Made by a program: the position numbers and the translations under genes
Part shown: positions 44,487-54,415 of the stretch, piece by piece
Numbering within the stretch: position 1 is the stretch's first letter
How the letters are laid out: every line of letters starts with the position of its first letter
NCBI GenBank assembly: GCA_032433765.1
Contig: JAVIAB010000092.1
Coordinates: 39,383,718 to 39,447,717, forward strand
Source of the DNA: Megaustenia siamemsis
Lineage: Eukaryota > Mollusca > Gastropoda > Stylommatophora > Ariophantidae
Direction of reading: 5' to 3'
Length of the DNA: 64,000 nucleotides
Notes under the pieces: model-generated
Database searches by the model: none
What the model was told of the DNA's origin: nothing
What the model saw: the letters and a program-made list of their open reading frames with translations, nothing else

Positions 44487-45590
44487 TTAGTACTGGAATC
44501 GGTTAGTTGTAGATTGGGCAGCGCAGAATAGTTCATTTGTAATAGTGTCGTCTTGTTCTTTATCTCGTATAGTGGCTAGTACTTCAATGATCACAACATA
44601 CAATATGATATATAATAGACTTGCACATAAGTCTCTCTTCAATGTTCAACTATTAATGTTTATTGGAATGGAACATTGTTCATCAACATCTTCATTTTCT
44701 TACAAACTTGTGAGTCTACTTACGACATGTAGAATATATGAAGCACAATGGAACACAATTCTTGGACACTTGTAACACAACTTCTACTGATAACTTCTCT
44801 AGTGTCTTAATCATCTATCACTGACTTATGACTGTAACTTGTAGAATTCTAACTATTCTGACTCTGTTTCTAAACTGCTTAACTGCTTCTTGTCTAAAGG
44901 TTTCTACTTCTAACCTTCTGACTGTCTCTCATAGCTTAACTCTGTCCTAACTTAACTGCTGGTTCGCTCTCCTAACTTAACTGCTTAAACTCTTCTGCAG
45001 GACTTTAAATACTCCTCAACTCTCTCTTCCACCTGGGGCTCAGCAGCCAATCAGCTGCTGCCGAGTGCCCATGCGACCCTATGATCCAAGTATTTGTCAC
45101 TCAACGTTTACGTGTCCAGTGTCCACCATCTGTGACTCACCTGAACTTTCCCAAATTTGGACAAAACATCCTGTTTCCCCGAAATCTCTACGCCCTATTT
45201 GGGATAATATTACTTCATCCTGGTAGCTGGATGACCACTTGACCGTTCCATGACTTTGACAATAACAACTTATTTATCAGCTAGGCCAAAGTCATGGGTT
45301 TCACATGCTAAGTGTGTGATCACCCACAATAACAATGAACTTGCATGGCCATTCGTGGAGATTCATGGAAAATCCCCCAACTATTATGTCTAGGTCAAGT
45401 CATGACCCTCTCTACTTCGGTGGGTGTCCACTATCCACTCTCTACAACTTGTGAGTGGGGACCATGTGACCTCCCATTGCTTTGTCCAATTACTCTGAAC
45501 CTCACTCCTTCCTCCAGGTTACTACCCTTCTCCTATAACCTCTACTGTAACTAAACTTCTGACTCACTAGTTATACTGAAATACCATCAT

Positions 45591-48566
45591 CATCATTGAG
45601 TGCCGTCTCCGCAACGAAGGTTGGCTACCATGGAGCGCCATTTTGCTCTATCTCTTGCTTTGATGGTGCAGGTTGTCATCGGTTGATTTGTCCATCTTTT
45701 GATGTTACTCGTCCATGTTAATCTTGGTCTGCCTCTGCCTCTTTTACCTTGTATTTTCCCCTCCAGGATCACTTTCAGTAGGCTGTTGTGTCTTTTAACA
45801 TGGCCTAAGAATCGCATTTGTCTTGTTCTAATTGTGTTCAGAAGTTCTCTTTTCATTTTTAGTTGTTTTAAGACTTTGTCATTTGTTTTCTTTTCCTTCC
45901 ATCCAATTCTACCTATTCTTCTATATATCCACATTTCAAAGGCTTCAATTCTCTGTTCTGTTTTCTTGTCTAATGTCCATGTTTCAGCACCATATAGGAA
46001 TATTGAGAAGATGTAACATTTTGCTATTCTTAGTTTTAGTTTTGGTGTTATTTGTTTTGATGTTAGTATGTCCTTCATGACATTAAAATTACTTTTTGCC
46101 ATTCCTATTCTTTTGTTTATTTCAGTTGTACATTTTCCATCACTGGTTATAGTATGTCCAAGGTAGTTATAGTTCTGAACTGTCTCAAGGTCTATTCCTT
46201 CAATTTTGATATCCACTTGTGGGTTTTGAGTATTTTCTTTGTTTATGATCATAGTTTTAGTCTTTTTGATATTCATATCTAGTCCATATTTTTTGCTTGT
46301 CGTGTTTATTTCATTAAGTAATTGTTGTAGGTCTTTAGGATTTTCTGCTAGTAGTACAGTATCGTCAGCATATCTTAGGTTATTGATTATCTTTCCATTA
46401 ATTTGTAGGCCTGGCATCTCTATGATGTTTTTAAAGATTTGCTCAGTGTATAGATTGAACAAGCTTGGTGATAGGATGCATCCTTGTCTTACTCCTCTTT
46501 TTATATCAATGGGTGTAGAGAACTCTTTGTTATATTTTATTATTGCTGTTTGCTCCCAGTATAGATTGCATATTAGTCGTATATCCATGTCATCTAGATG
46601 TATCTCTTTTAGGCATTCTATAAGTTGTTTGTGGTGTACTCTATCAAAAGCTTTGGTGTAGTCTATGAAGCAGGCATATATTGGTTTGTTTACTTCTGTG
46701 TATTTTTCGATTAATGTTCTCATGCAGAATATGGCTTCTTTTGTCCCGCTATTTTTCCTAAATCCAAATTGCTGCTCATCTAATTCAGTATTGATTTTAT
46801 TCTGAATCCTTCCTTGTATAACTTTTAGCAAGATTTTTGTAACATGGCTCATTAGGCTTATTGTTCTAAAGTCACTGCATTCAACTGCACCATTCTTTTT
46901 AGGCAATGCAATGAAAGTTGATGTTTTTAGTTCATTTGGTATGTATCCTGTGTGGTATATGTCGTTGCATATGTCTGTAATCACTTCAATGCCAAAATCT
47001 TCAAGTGCCTGTATCATCTCTATCTGTATGCTTTCAGGTCCTGCTGCTTTTCCCCTTTTCATTGTTTTTATAGCTTTTTCCACCTCAGATTTTAAGATTT
47101 TATAGCCTGATGTACATTTTATAACTGGTTTCTTGTCCCTTTGATCATGAAATAGTTCTGTTATATATTCCTGCCATCTATCTATGATATCCTTATTGTC
47201 TGTTAGCATTTTTCCTTTTTTGTCTGCAATGCATCCACCTTCTGTGGCTTTTTATTTTTATTAGTCATTCTCTTTATTTCTGTGTGCATTCCTCTTAGGT
47301 CTTGTTTGCTTTCCATAGTTTCTATTTCTCTACATTTTTGGCTGAGCCAGTCTTCTTTTGCCTTTTTGCACATTTTGCGTATCTCATTATCTATTTTATG
47401 GTATTGGGCAGTGTTCTTCGCTTGTCTCCTTTCTTCCATTTTTTCTAAGATGGTGTTAGTTATCCATTTTTGTTTTTTGTTCTTTTCTCTTTTGGGTAAG
47501 GTGTCGCAGGCTTTTTGTATGCTTTTCTTTATGCATTGCCATTTGGTTGTTACTTTTTCATCAGGATTTTCTCTTCTGTATTGTTCAATTCCTTCCTCTA
47601 GCAGCTTCTGGTATGTGTTCTTTACTTGTATTGTATAGGTATCTTTAATATCTTTTTGATTTAAAGCTGTTATGTCGAGTGGGTTTGTTGATGAATCACA
47701 TTTTTGCTTGTTTCTCTTTAGTTTGATTTTCATTTTAATCATTACAGGATTGTGATCAGAATTAATATCTGCTCCTGGGTAGGTTTTGGCTTTCTTTACG
47801 CTGTTACGGAACCTTTCTTTTATCATTATGTAATCTATTTGATTCCTCTTCCTATCTCCAGGGCTTTTCCATGTGTATAGTTTCCTTTTCTCTTGCTCAA
47901 AGTAGGTGTTACATATTATCAGCCTGTTTTCTTCACAGAATTGTATTAATCTTTCTCCTCTGTCATTTCTTTTTCCTAAACCATGATTTCCTATAATTGT
48001 CTTATATCTACCTTTTCCTACTTTAGCGTTCATGTCACCCATTACAATCAAGATGTCTGAAGATTTCACTTGCTTCATAACTTTATATAGGTCTTCATAG
48101 TATGCCTCTATTTGTTCATCTGTGTAGTCTTGAGTAGGTGCATATGTCTGTATTATTGCTATGTCGAATGGTTTTGCTTTCAACTTGAGTAGTATAATCC
48201 TATCACTGTATGTCCAGTGGGTACTTATATATTTTTGTAGCTCTCTTTTTATCAGTATTCCTACCCCCCTTTGATGTTCTGTTGTGTTTCCTGAGTATAT
48301 AAATGTATATTTTTCGTCTTCAATGTACCCACATTCCTTCCATCTAGTCTCTGATATGCCTAAAATATCTATATTTATTCGTTCTGCTTCTTGAACTAGA
48401 TTTTCCAATTTCCCTTGTTGATATAGAGTCCTAACATTCCAAGTACTTATTTTAAGATCTTTCCTCCGACATAAGTTCGAATTTCTCCGACTCTCCATGG
48501 CTTCCTCTGGACTGGTACGTGATGAGGCTCCAATCTCTTTCACGGTGGTCAGCCATGTTCGTCTTT
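45591..48566 (-). mobile_element. LINE family A, near full-length RTE, nested in the 3' LTR, 7-bp TSD
   Basis: A 2,976-bp insertion flanked by ccatcat at 45584-45590 and 48567-48573. The uninterrupted LTR copy at about 54040 shows the empty site. It encodes endonuclease and RT in two frames that abut at 47203-47209. The 3' end is a short (gat)n tail, as in the other copies. It must be younger than the LTR element, which itself shows little LTR divergence, so this copy is recent. Confidence 0.95.
45593..47209 (-). CDS. LINE A reverse transcriptase
   Basis: 538 aa from the Met at 47209. It has the N-terminal palm segment Gly-Lys-Ala-Ala-Gly-Pro-Glu (53-59), Gly-Phe-Arg-Lys-Asn (149-153), motif A Phe-Ile-Asp-Tyr-Thr-Lys-Ala-Phe-Asp (catalytic Asp 183), motif B Val-Arg-Gln-Gly-Cys-Ile-Leu-Ser-Pro (240-248), and motif C Tyr-Ala-Asp-Asp (280-283). 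A C-terminal domain ends Arg-Cys-Gly-Asp-Gly-Thr-Gln. There are no internal stops. With the endonuclease frame it makes about 990 aa, the usual size of an RTE polyprotein. It was probably one ORF, now separated by one base. Confidence 0.93.
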   Translation of the reverse strand: MLTDNKDIIDRWQEYITELFHDQRDKKPVIKCTSGYKILKSEVEKAIKTMKRGKAAGPESIQIEMIQALEDFGIEVITDICNDIYHTGYIPNELKTSTFIALPKKNGAVECSDFRTISLMSHVTKILLKVIQGRIQNKINTELDEQQFGFRKNSGTKEAIFCMRTLIEKYTEVNKPIYACFIDYTKAFDRVHHKQLIECLKEIHLDDMDIRLICNLYWEQTAIIKYNKEFSTPIDIKRGVRQGCILSPSLFNLYTEQIFKNIIEMPGLQINGKIINNLRYADDTVLLAENPKDLQQLLNEINTTSKKYGLDMNIKKTKTMIINKENTQNPQVDIKIEGIDLETVQNYNYLGHTITSDGKCTTEINKRIGMAKSNFNVMKDILTSKQITPKLKLRIAKCYIFSIFLYGAETWTLDKKTEQRIEAFEMWIYRRIGRIGWKEKKTNDKVLKQLKMKRELLNTIRTRQMRFLGHVKRHNSLLKVILEGKIQGKRGRGRPRLTWTSNIKRWTNQPMTTCTIKARDRAKWRSMVANLRCGDGTQ

Positions 48567-48573
48567 CCATCAT
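47203..48573 (-). CDS. LINE A apurinic-type endonuclease domain
   Basis: 456 aa. All residues expected of an APE-type retrotransposon endonuclease are visible: Asn 46 in Thr-Trp-Asn-Val-Arg, Glu 75 in Ser-Glu-Thr-Arg-Trp, Tyr 144 in Tyr-Ala-Pro-Thr, Asp 180 and Asn 182 in Gly-Asp-Met-Asn-Ala, Asp 247 in Asn-Gln-Ile-Asp-Tyr, and Ser-Asp-His 272-274. It nicks target DNA to prime reverse transcription. The first two Met codons (48573-48568) come from the duplicated LTR target atgatgg and not from the LINE, so the native start is probably Met 26 or lost by 5' truncation. The frame ends at 47203, one base out of phase with the RT frame. Confidence 0.92.
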   Translation of the reverse strand: MMERRTWLTTVKEIGASSRTSPEEAMESRRNSNLCRRKDLKISTWNVRTLYQQGKLENLVQEAERINIDILGISETRWKECGYIEDEKYTFIYSGNTTEHQRGVGILIKRELQKYISTHWTYSDRIILLKLKAKPFDIAIIQTYAPTQDYTDEQIEAYYEDLYKVMKQVKSSDILIVMGDMNAKVGKGRYKTIIGNHGLGKRNDRGERLIQFCEENRLIICNTYFEQEKRKLYTWKSPGDRKRNQIDYIMIKERFRNSVKKAKTYPGADINSDHNPVMIKMKIKLKRNKQKCDSSTNPLDITALNQKDIKDTYTIQVKNTYQKLLEEGIEQYRRENPDEKVTTKWQCIKKSIQKACDTLPKREKNKKQKWITNTILEKMEERRQAKNTAQYHKIDNEIRKMCKKAKEDWLSQKCREIETMESKQDLRGMHTEIKRMTNKNKKPQKVDALQTKKEKC

Positions 48574-48658
48574 TATAGTTAAATCTGCTGGTCGCCACTA
48601 TATGATACTGCTATCGTCTATTTGAGAAGCGGTAGCTTCCACCAGCTTCACTGTTACA

Positions 48659-48672
48659 TTATCTCCCCCTAA
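48659..48672 (-). other. Polypurine tract of the LTR element
   Basis: In element sense agggggagataa directly precedes the tgtaacag start of the 3' LTR. This is the position where plus-strand DNA synthesis is primed. Confidence 0.8.
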
Positions 48673-50285
48673 TGTCCAGATTTACATACGTAGTATTAAA
48701 TTTTGTAACATCATAATAAAAATAGTAACAGTATACATATATACATCTTTGAATTCTATGGTCTACTAACTGATAACATGCAATAGCAGATTCTAAGTCA
48801 TGTGAGTAAAATGTTTCTCTAAATAATTGTCACAATATAACATTCATTCTTTAATAATACATAAGCATCAACACAATCTAGGAGACAATAAGGTACTGAG
48901 CAATAAAAATTATTTGTAACAAAAAAATGTAACATTTCCAAGGGACTTAATTTTTCAAAATATGTCCAGTTGTGTCCCCTGATAATAAAAAAATTCAAGT
49001 CTTCTTGAGCATTCTAACTACTTCTGATGACTGATTGCCAGCTTCTTGAGGAGAGCTACATTACAGGCATCAGCAGAGCCTCTGTCGACTGGCATCTGTG
49101 ACTCCAAGATCCAATATCTAAAAATAAACTCATAAGCAAAAAAACCATGTACAACAGTCATTATCATGCATTATTATTACAAGTCTTTATGCTTTAGAAC
49201 ATATCCGCTCAATTCACATAGAACATATATGACAATACGTAGACAATTCACACATCTCCGGAGACTACGGATCACAAACAACACTTAGTTTTGGCAATAA
49301 TATATCAATATACCTACTTATTTAAGCCTTATCTTTATTTACAACATACCTTCTTTGAGCCTCATTTTAAAACTCAACTTCTTCATGATACTCTCTTTTA
49401 GTATCTCCTCTCTACTCTCAATATCAGAATTATCTGGATACAGTCCACTTGACAGCATCTGCTAGTCATTAATTTGACTCAGAATAATCTGCAATTAATC
49501 CATTAATCTCTTGTATTCACACAGGACTACTATTTATTCTCAATAAATTCTGGAACTCTCTCTCAAGTTCCATCTTTTTCTATTCCTCATAATGCTCTAT
49601 TTCTGTGTATGTATCTTCATATCTGTACAAACTTTGTCATTCGACAACAGAATATATATATCGCATCAACCTCTCAGGTTCTCATTACTTCTTCATCTCA
49701 CTATCTTATATAGCTTCTCTTTTCATGTAACTTTTCTATGAGTTATCACTCAGTTACATGATTAATTTCACAACTTAGAATTCTCCTTGAGGTTCTCTCA
49801 ATAATTCTCTCATTTCTCTGACTTCTTGTAAGTCTCCTATAATTCCCTCATGTAACCTTTCTATGAGTTATCACTCGGTACATGTTTCACATGAGTCTCT
49901 TCCAGACTCCTTTCTCATGATACTTCTCCTAGTATCACCTTTATCACCTAATTTCCTTTTAGGTCTCACTCAACACAGGTTATCACTTTGTCTTTTCTCA
50001 TTACCTATTATTGGTCAGTTGTTCCTTGGATTACCATCCAACTTCGCCAGTTTAAGAACTCTGACCAACTCGTAGTTACTACCATATGTTTCATCGATAC
50101 TCCTCTAAACTCTCTAGTTCATCTGAGGTAATCTCTCTCTAATTGTGGTCTCTTGTCTTCTATATTCTCTTGACACTACTTCTCCATATCTATTTATAAA
50201 TCACATCCTGTGTACATAGTGTATATTATTAATATTAAAATAATTTATTCTTCTAATTAGTGAGTCATTACATCTCACTGTATTA
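48673..50285. other. Interior of the LTR element without coding motifs (3' part)
   Basis: 1.6 kb, pyrimidine-rich, with a locally repeated motif (ttctatgagttatcactc at about 49734 and 49859). No frame with RT, integrase or protease motifs on either strand. Confidence 0.6.
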
Positions 50286-50987
50286 TCACATCTCCATGGG
50301 ATGTTTACCCTTACACTTGCTGGCATGCTCCAGTAACTCGCTCATTCTTCCTAGTCTGCGAGCAAAAAACATGTCTGTTTTTACACGTTCATCATCTTGT
50401 CTTTTTCTTTCTTCTATTATCTTCGTCCTTTCTGGGGATCCCAGTGGCCAAAACACTATTCCTGAATTAATATCTTCCTTTAAATCGTTATCTTTACTGA
50501 CACAAACTGTAGCAACTTGTCTATCCTTTTTCTTCTTTGTCTTTGCTGTACATTTCTTGGAGGATTTCTGTCCTGTCGTATAACCTTGCGAGCCTTCCGA
50601 TATTGTTACCTTACCGTCTTCTATCGTCGTCCCCCAATACTCTCTACGGATTTCATCATTGTCACTATCATAATCTACTGTGCACTGGTCTGGGTATAGT
50701 GGGTGCACATAACGTGGTCGATCTGAATCAGCAGGCCACAAATCAACGTCTGATCTTGATGGAATTTTTCTGGTTCTCACCGACTTTTGCCTCTCCGGAT
50801 GGACCTTTACTTTCTGTCTAACATCTTCTGTGTCTGTCATCTTTGAAAATTTCTCTTGAAGCTGTAGTTTTTCATGCGTCAGTTGTCCAATATATTCCTC
50901 CGCCTCCATTATATCATTTTCTATTTTGTCTACTTCTTTCATCAAGCCTTTGTTCTTCGTCTTTAAGCTATCAACTGTCTCTGTCAA
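50286..50987 (-). CDS. LTR-element ORF, C-terminal part: coiled coil and basic tail
   Basis: 233 aa from the Met at 50987. The open frame extends further upstream to about 51060, overlapping the end of the RRM frame. Residues 1-50 form a strong heptad-type coiled coil (Leu, Ile and Val spaced among Glu/Lys). An acidic/aromatic middle with Tyr-Val-His-Pro-Leu-Tyr and a Lys-rich cluster (Lys-Thr-Lys-Lys-Lys-Lys-Asp) that could be a nuclear signal or RNA contact come next. The end is charged and helical, with Ala-Arg-Arg-Leu-Gly-Arg-Met and a short His/Lys tail. No CCHC knuckle is visible. I do not recognise the family. It is most simply the second half of the RRM protein. Confidence 0.6.
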   Translation of the reverse strand: MTETVDSLKTKNKGLMKEVDKIENDIMEAEEYIGQLTHEKLQLQEKFSKMTDTEDVRQKVKVHPERQKSVRTRKIPSRSDVDLWPADSDRPRYVHPLYPDQCTVDYDSDNDEIRREYWGTTIEDGKVTISEGSQGYTTGQKSSKKCTAKTKKKKDRQVATVCVSKDNDLKEDINSGIVFWPLGSPERTKIIEERKRQDDERVKTDMFFARRLGRMSELLEHASKCKGKHPMEM

Positions 50988-51025
50988 CTCTACAATCTTT
51001 TTATTATTTTTCTCATTAGTTTGCT

Positions 51026-51595
51026 TTAGTATCCTAATCTCATGATCTTGTTTATTAATTTCTCATTTAATTCTTCTATTATTTTGTTACTTTCTTTATT
51101 CTTCTCAATCCATTTAGTTTCATATTCTTGCCATGTGTCACTGTCACTACCTACACAGGCATCTATATAAGTCTTTAAAACTGTAGTCTCTACTTCAGTC
51201 TGTGTACTCCTTGTCTCTTGTTCAGTGTCTGTCTTTCTAATAATCTCTTCTCTAATAATTCTATTTGTTTTTAAACTATATAGTCTATAGTCTGGTTTAG
51301 CGTATGTTATTGGATTAGTATATGTATGTTTTTGTAATGGCCTATAAACTTTGACTATAATCTTACTATTATTTATTGTGTGCTCACTATTCAAAATCTT
51401 ATTTACAATGTTACTATCTCTGTATAGAATTATGGCTCTGTTTGTCTCTTCTTCAGGCCTATCAATTAATTTCACAAATATTATTTCTCCATACGTATTA
51501 AAATAATTTCTAATGTGCCTTTCATCAAGGTTTTTCTCTAAATTTGTTATTAATATCTTACAGCTATTAGTAGTTAGAATTTGTTTACAGTCCAT
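51026..51595 (-). CDS. LTR-element ORF, N-terminal part: RRM protein
   Basis: 189 aa. Residues about 12-87 follow the RRM pattern. Beta1/RNP2 is Lys-Ile-Leu-Ile-Thr-Asn-Leu (13-19), helix 1 is 24-36, beta2 is Ile-Ile-Phe-Val-Lys-Leu-Ile, beta3 is Arg-Ala-Ile-Ile-Leu-Tyr-Arg (a degenerate RNP1 without the usual aromatic pair), helix 2 follows, and beta4 is Ile-Ile-Val-Lys-Val-Tyr. A Thr/Glu-rich linker and the start of a coiled coil (about 160-185) complete it. The stop at 51026-51028 is probably caused by a one-base indel, because the next frame continues the coiled coil without a gap. RRM folds occur in LINE ORF1 proteins and as RRM-like N-termini of some gag-derived proteins, so a gag-like RNA-packaging role is an inference. 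Confidence 0.7.
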   Translation of the reverse strand: MDCKQILTTNSCKILITNLEKNLDERHIRNYFNTYGEIIFVKLIDRPEEETNRAIILYRDSNIVNKILNSEHTINNSKIIVKVYRPLQKHTYTNPITYAKPDYRLYSLKTNRIIREEIIRKTDTEQETRSTQTEVETTVLKTYIDACVGSDSDTWQEYETKWIEKNKESNKIIEELNEKLINKIMRLGY

Positions 51596-52967
51596 GTCTC
51601 TTTAATATCTATATAATCAACTATTAGATGAATACTACTACATGCGAAGGACCCTTCAACTGTTGAAAGAACAAAACAAATACAATTTATTATAGGTTAT
51701 AAAATATAATAAGACTATAAAATATCAGCACTTTATGAACACCTCAGTTCCTGAAATAAATAGAAATTTATTATTATTTAATCTCCCTGTGGAATAACAA
51801 TGTAGTATAGAAATTATTATTTAATTTCCCTGTGGAATAAAAACAGTTTAACCTTGTAGTATAATATCAGTAATCAATATATATTAAATTATAATTTTAT
51901 GTAGCCTTCATTCAATATATAAATATACCTATTTTGAAAAAATACAACCAGCATATGAGCATAGAGTTAAAAAAATGGTTTACAATCAATAGTTGCTAGT
52001 TGCTGGTATGTCAAATCACCAATAATAGTATTTAAAAATTAATTATTTAACCAAAATACACAACTTAATTAACTATTTAATACATTAATATTTAACTGCT
52101 TAATAACTTAATTACTTAACTACTTAATTAAATTTAATAACCAACTACTTAATAAATTCTAATTAATTAATTATTGTTTCTCAGCTGTGCTGACGATCGG
52201 TCTTCTTTCCTTCTGGTCACCTACTGTCTAATGTTAATTTATGTCTTAATTTCTAACACACGCGAATTTGCCATTGTAATATTTATCTATTAACACTCTT
52301 ACTTGTTACTTGACTTGTTTCTCTAAATAAAGACTACACCACTTGAAATTATTAATTATCAATCACAATTCACAATTTTCCTCAATAAATTGCCACATGA
52401 GAAAATCCGACACATGTTCGACAATTACAAATGTGTCGGGAGTTATCTGACGATGACGATATTCTGTTGAGAGTTATGCCTCTTCCTGAATACTTTCAAA
52501 ATAAACACTGTGGTGGGTCACAGTTCAAAGGTCGGACTCATTGATGAACTTTGAATCTCAGGTGGACGAAACAATGATTTGTTGCAACTTGACGCTATGA
52601 CTTGATACCAACAAAACAGGTAATATTGACTGACAATTTGACAATCTCTTGGCTGGTCAGATTTAATGCTGAATAAAATTTTAGTGCCTCTCTTAGACAC
52701 TTGACACAGGTAAATTTCAGACTTGTAACAGCGTAATTTGACTATTTGACCTGAAGGACAGGTACTCTTGATTGGTAAAATGACAATCTCAGCTGGCAGG
52801 AGTACAACACAGGTAGAATTGTGGTCGTGTTGAACTTTTGACCCGGTAGACGGTACACGGTGATTTCTCCGTGATTTCTAAGTTGAAGACTGGGCAGGCT
52901 TTTTATTCTTCCATTAACTTTCTGTCATTAATTTATTTGATTTCTCTCCGCGACAACTCAGGTTCGT
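51596..52967. other. Leader region of the LTR element (5' part)
   Basis: About 1.4 kb between the primer-binding site and the RRM start codon at 51595. It is AT-rich, with runs of ttaattaacta-like sequence at 52030-52170. No motif-bearing frame. It is probably an untranslated leader. Confidence 0.6.
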
Positions 52968-52985
52968 GCTGTGTCTCGGACACCA
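52968..52985 (-). other. Primer-binding site of the LTR element
   Basis: In element sense it reads tggtgtccgagacacagc and starts 10 nt after the 5' LTR. On the plus strand it is tRNA 3'-end-like, ending gtctcggacacca with the CCA terminus. The priming tRNA is not identified. Confidence 0.75.
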
Positions 52986-52995
52986 AATGAATAAA

Positions 52996-54133
52996 TGTAA
53001 TAGTGTCGTCTTGTTCTTTATCTCGTATAGTGGCTAGTACTTCAATGATCACAACATACAATATGATATATAATAGACTTGCACATAAGTCTCTCTTCAA
53101 TGTTCAACTATTAATGTTTATTGGAATGGAACATTGTTCATCAACATCTTCATTTTCTTACAAACTTGTGAGTCTACTTACGACATGTAGAATATATGAA
53201 GCACAATGGAACACAATTCTTGGACACTTGTAACACAACTTCTACTGATAACTTCTCTAGTGTCTTAATCATCTATCACTGACTTATGACTGTAACTTGT
53301 AGAATTCTAACTATTCTGACTCTGTTTCTAAACTGCTTAACTGCTTCTTGTCTAAAGGTTTCTACTTCTAACCTTCTGACTGTCTCTCCTAGCTTAACTC
53401 TGTCCTAACTTAACTGCTGGTTCGCTCTCCTAACTTAACTGCTTAAACTCTTCTGCAGGACTTTAAATACTCCTCAACTCTCTCTTCCACCTGAGGCTCA
53501 GCAGCCAATCAGCTGCTGCCAAGTGCCCATGCGACCCTATGATCCAAGTATTTGTCACTCAACGTTTACGTGTCCAGTGTCCACCATCTGTGGCTCACCT
53601 GAACTTTCCCAAATTTGGACAAAACATCCTGTTTCCCCGAAATCTTTACGCCCTATTTGGGATAATATTACTTCATCCTGGTAGCTGGATGACCACTTGA
53701 CCGTTCCATGACTTTGACAATAACAACCTATTTATCGGCTAGGCCAAAGTCATGGGTTTCACATGCTAAGTGTGTGATCACCCACAATAACAATGAACTT
53801 GCATGGACATTCGTGGAGATTCATGGAAAATCCCCCAACTATTATGTCTAGGTCAAGTCATGACCCTCTCTACTTCGGTGGGTGTCCACTATCCACTCTC
53901 TACAACTTGTGAGTGGGGACCATGTGACCTCCCATTGCTTTGTCCAATTACTCTGAACCTCACTCCTTCCTCCAGGTTACTACCCTTCTCCTATAACCTC
54001 TACTGTAACTAAACTTCTGACTCACTAGTTATACTGAAATACCATCATTATAGTTAAATCTGCTGGTCGCCACTATATGATACTGCTATCGTCTATTTGA
54101 GAAGCGGTAGCTTCCACCAGCTTCACTGTTACA
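52996..54133 (-). repeat. 5' LTR (right LTR)
   Basis: 1,138 bp, from ttaca at 54133 to the tgta end at 52996 in plus-strand terms. It is uninterrupted, so it gives the reference sequence for the other LTR. The plus-strand frames of 76 and 69 aa recur identically in both LTRs and lie antisense to the element; I treat them as chance. Confidence 0.93.
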
Positions 54134-54137
54134 CATT

Positions 54138-54415
54138 TGATAGACTACTTGAGTCGTATGCGTCATACAAGGTTTATATACGTCGGCATGAGTTGCCAGA
54201 AACATCGAGAACTATGGAGAGCTAGTTTGAGAAATGTCAAGAAAGTAAATCGCACACTACTATGGTTACTACAAAGTTCATAAAGATTCCGCTAGATGGC
54301 GCATTGATAACAATGTAGCACTCAGGAAAATCACATCCGGGTAAATTGTCCTGCAGCCTTTTATAATGAATGCAATTATATCCTGAGAGTATTGATCGGA
54401 AGAGCTACATAGATA
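54138..54415. other. Unique DNA right of the LTR element
   Basis: No recognised gene or repeat. It begins just after the second copy of the catt target duplication. Confidence 0.4.

Larger units (their letters stand above)
44538..48658 (-). repeat. 3' LTR (left LTR), split by a LINE
   Basis: Identical in structure to the right LTR. Its length of 4,121 bp minus a 2,976-bp LINE and a 7-bp duplication gives exactly 1,138 bp. Confidence 0.93.
44538..54133 (-). mobile_element. LTR retroelement, nonautonomous, encoding an RRM/coiled-coil protein
   Basis: Two direct repeats of 1,138 bp (44538-48658 once a nested LINE is removed, and 52996-54133) begin tgtaa and end ttaca. They are flanked by a 4-bp duplication, catt, at 44534-44537 and 54134-54137. 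A tRNA-like primer-binding site and a polypurine tract place transcription on the minus strand, so the right LTR is 5'. The 4.3-kb interior holds one frame-broken gene with an RRM and a coiled coil (51595 to 50286). I find no protease, RT, RNase H or integrase motif. It presumably depended on a helper element. I see about eight LTR differences by eye, under 1 percent, so it is young. Confidence 0.88.

Noticed and set aside
44545..44775. 76-aa frame identical to one at 53003-53233
   Set aside because: The identity reflects the two LTRs of one element; the frame is antisense to the element and lacks motifs.
45699..47638. Plus-strand frames of 82-140 aa over 45.7-47.6 kb
   Set aside because: Antisense shadows of the intact LINE A endonuclease and RT.
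44538..54133. Segmental duplication instead of LTRs
   Set aside because: The repeats have tgtaa/ttaca ends, a 4-bp flanking duplication, and a primer-binding site and polypurine tract at the exact inner borders; a plain duplication would not have these.
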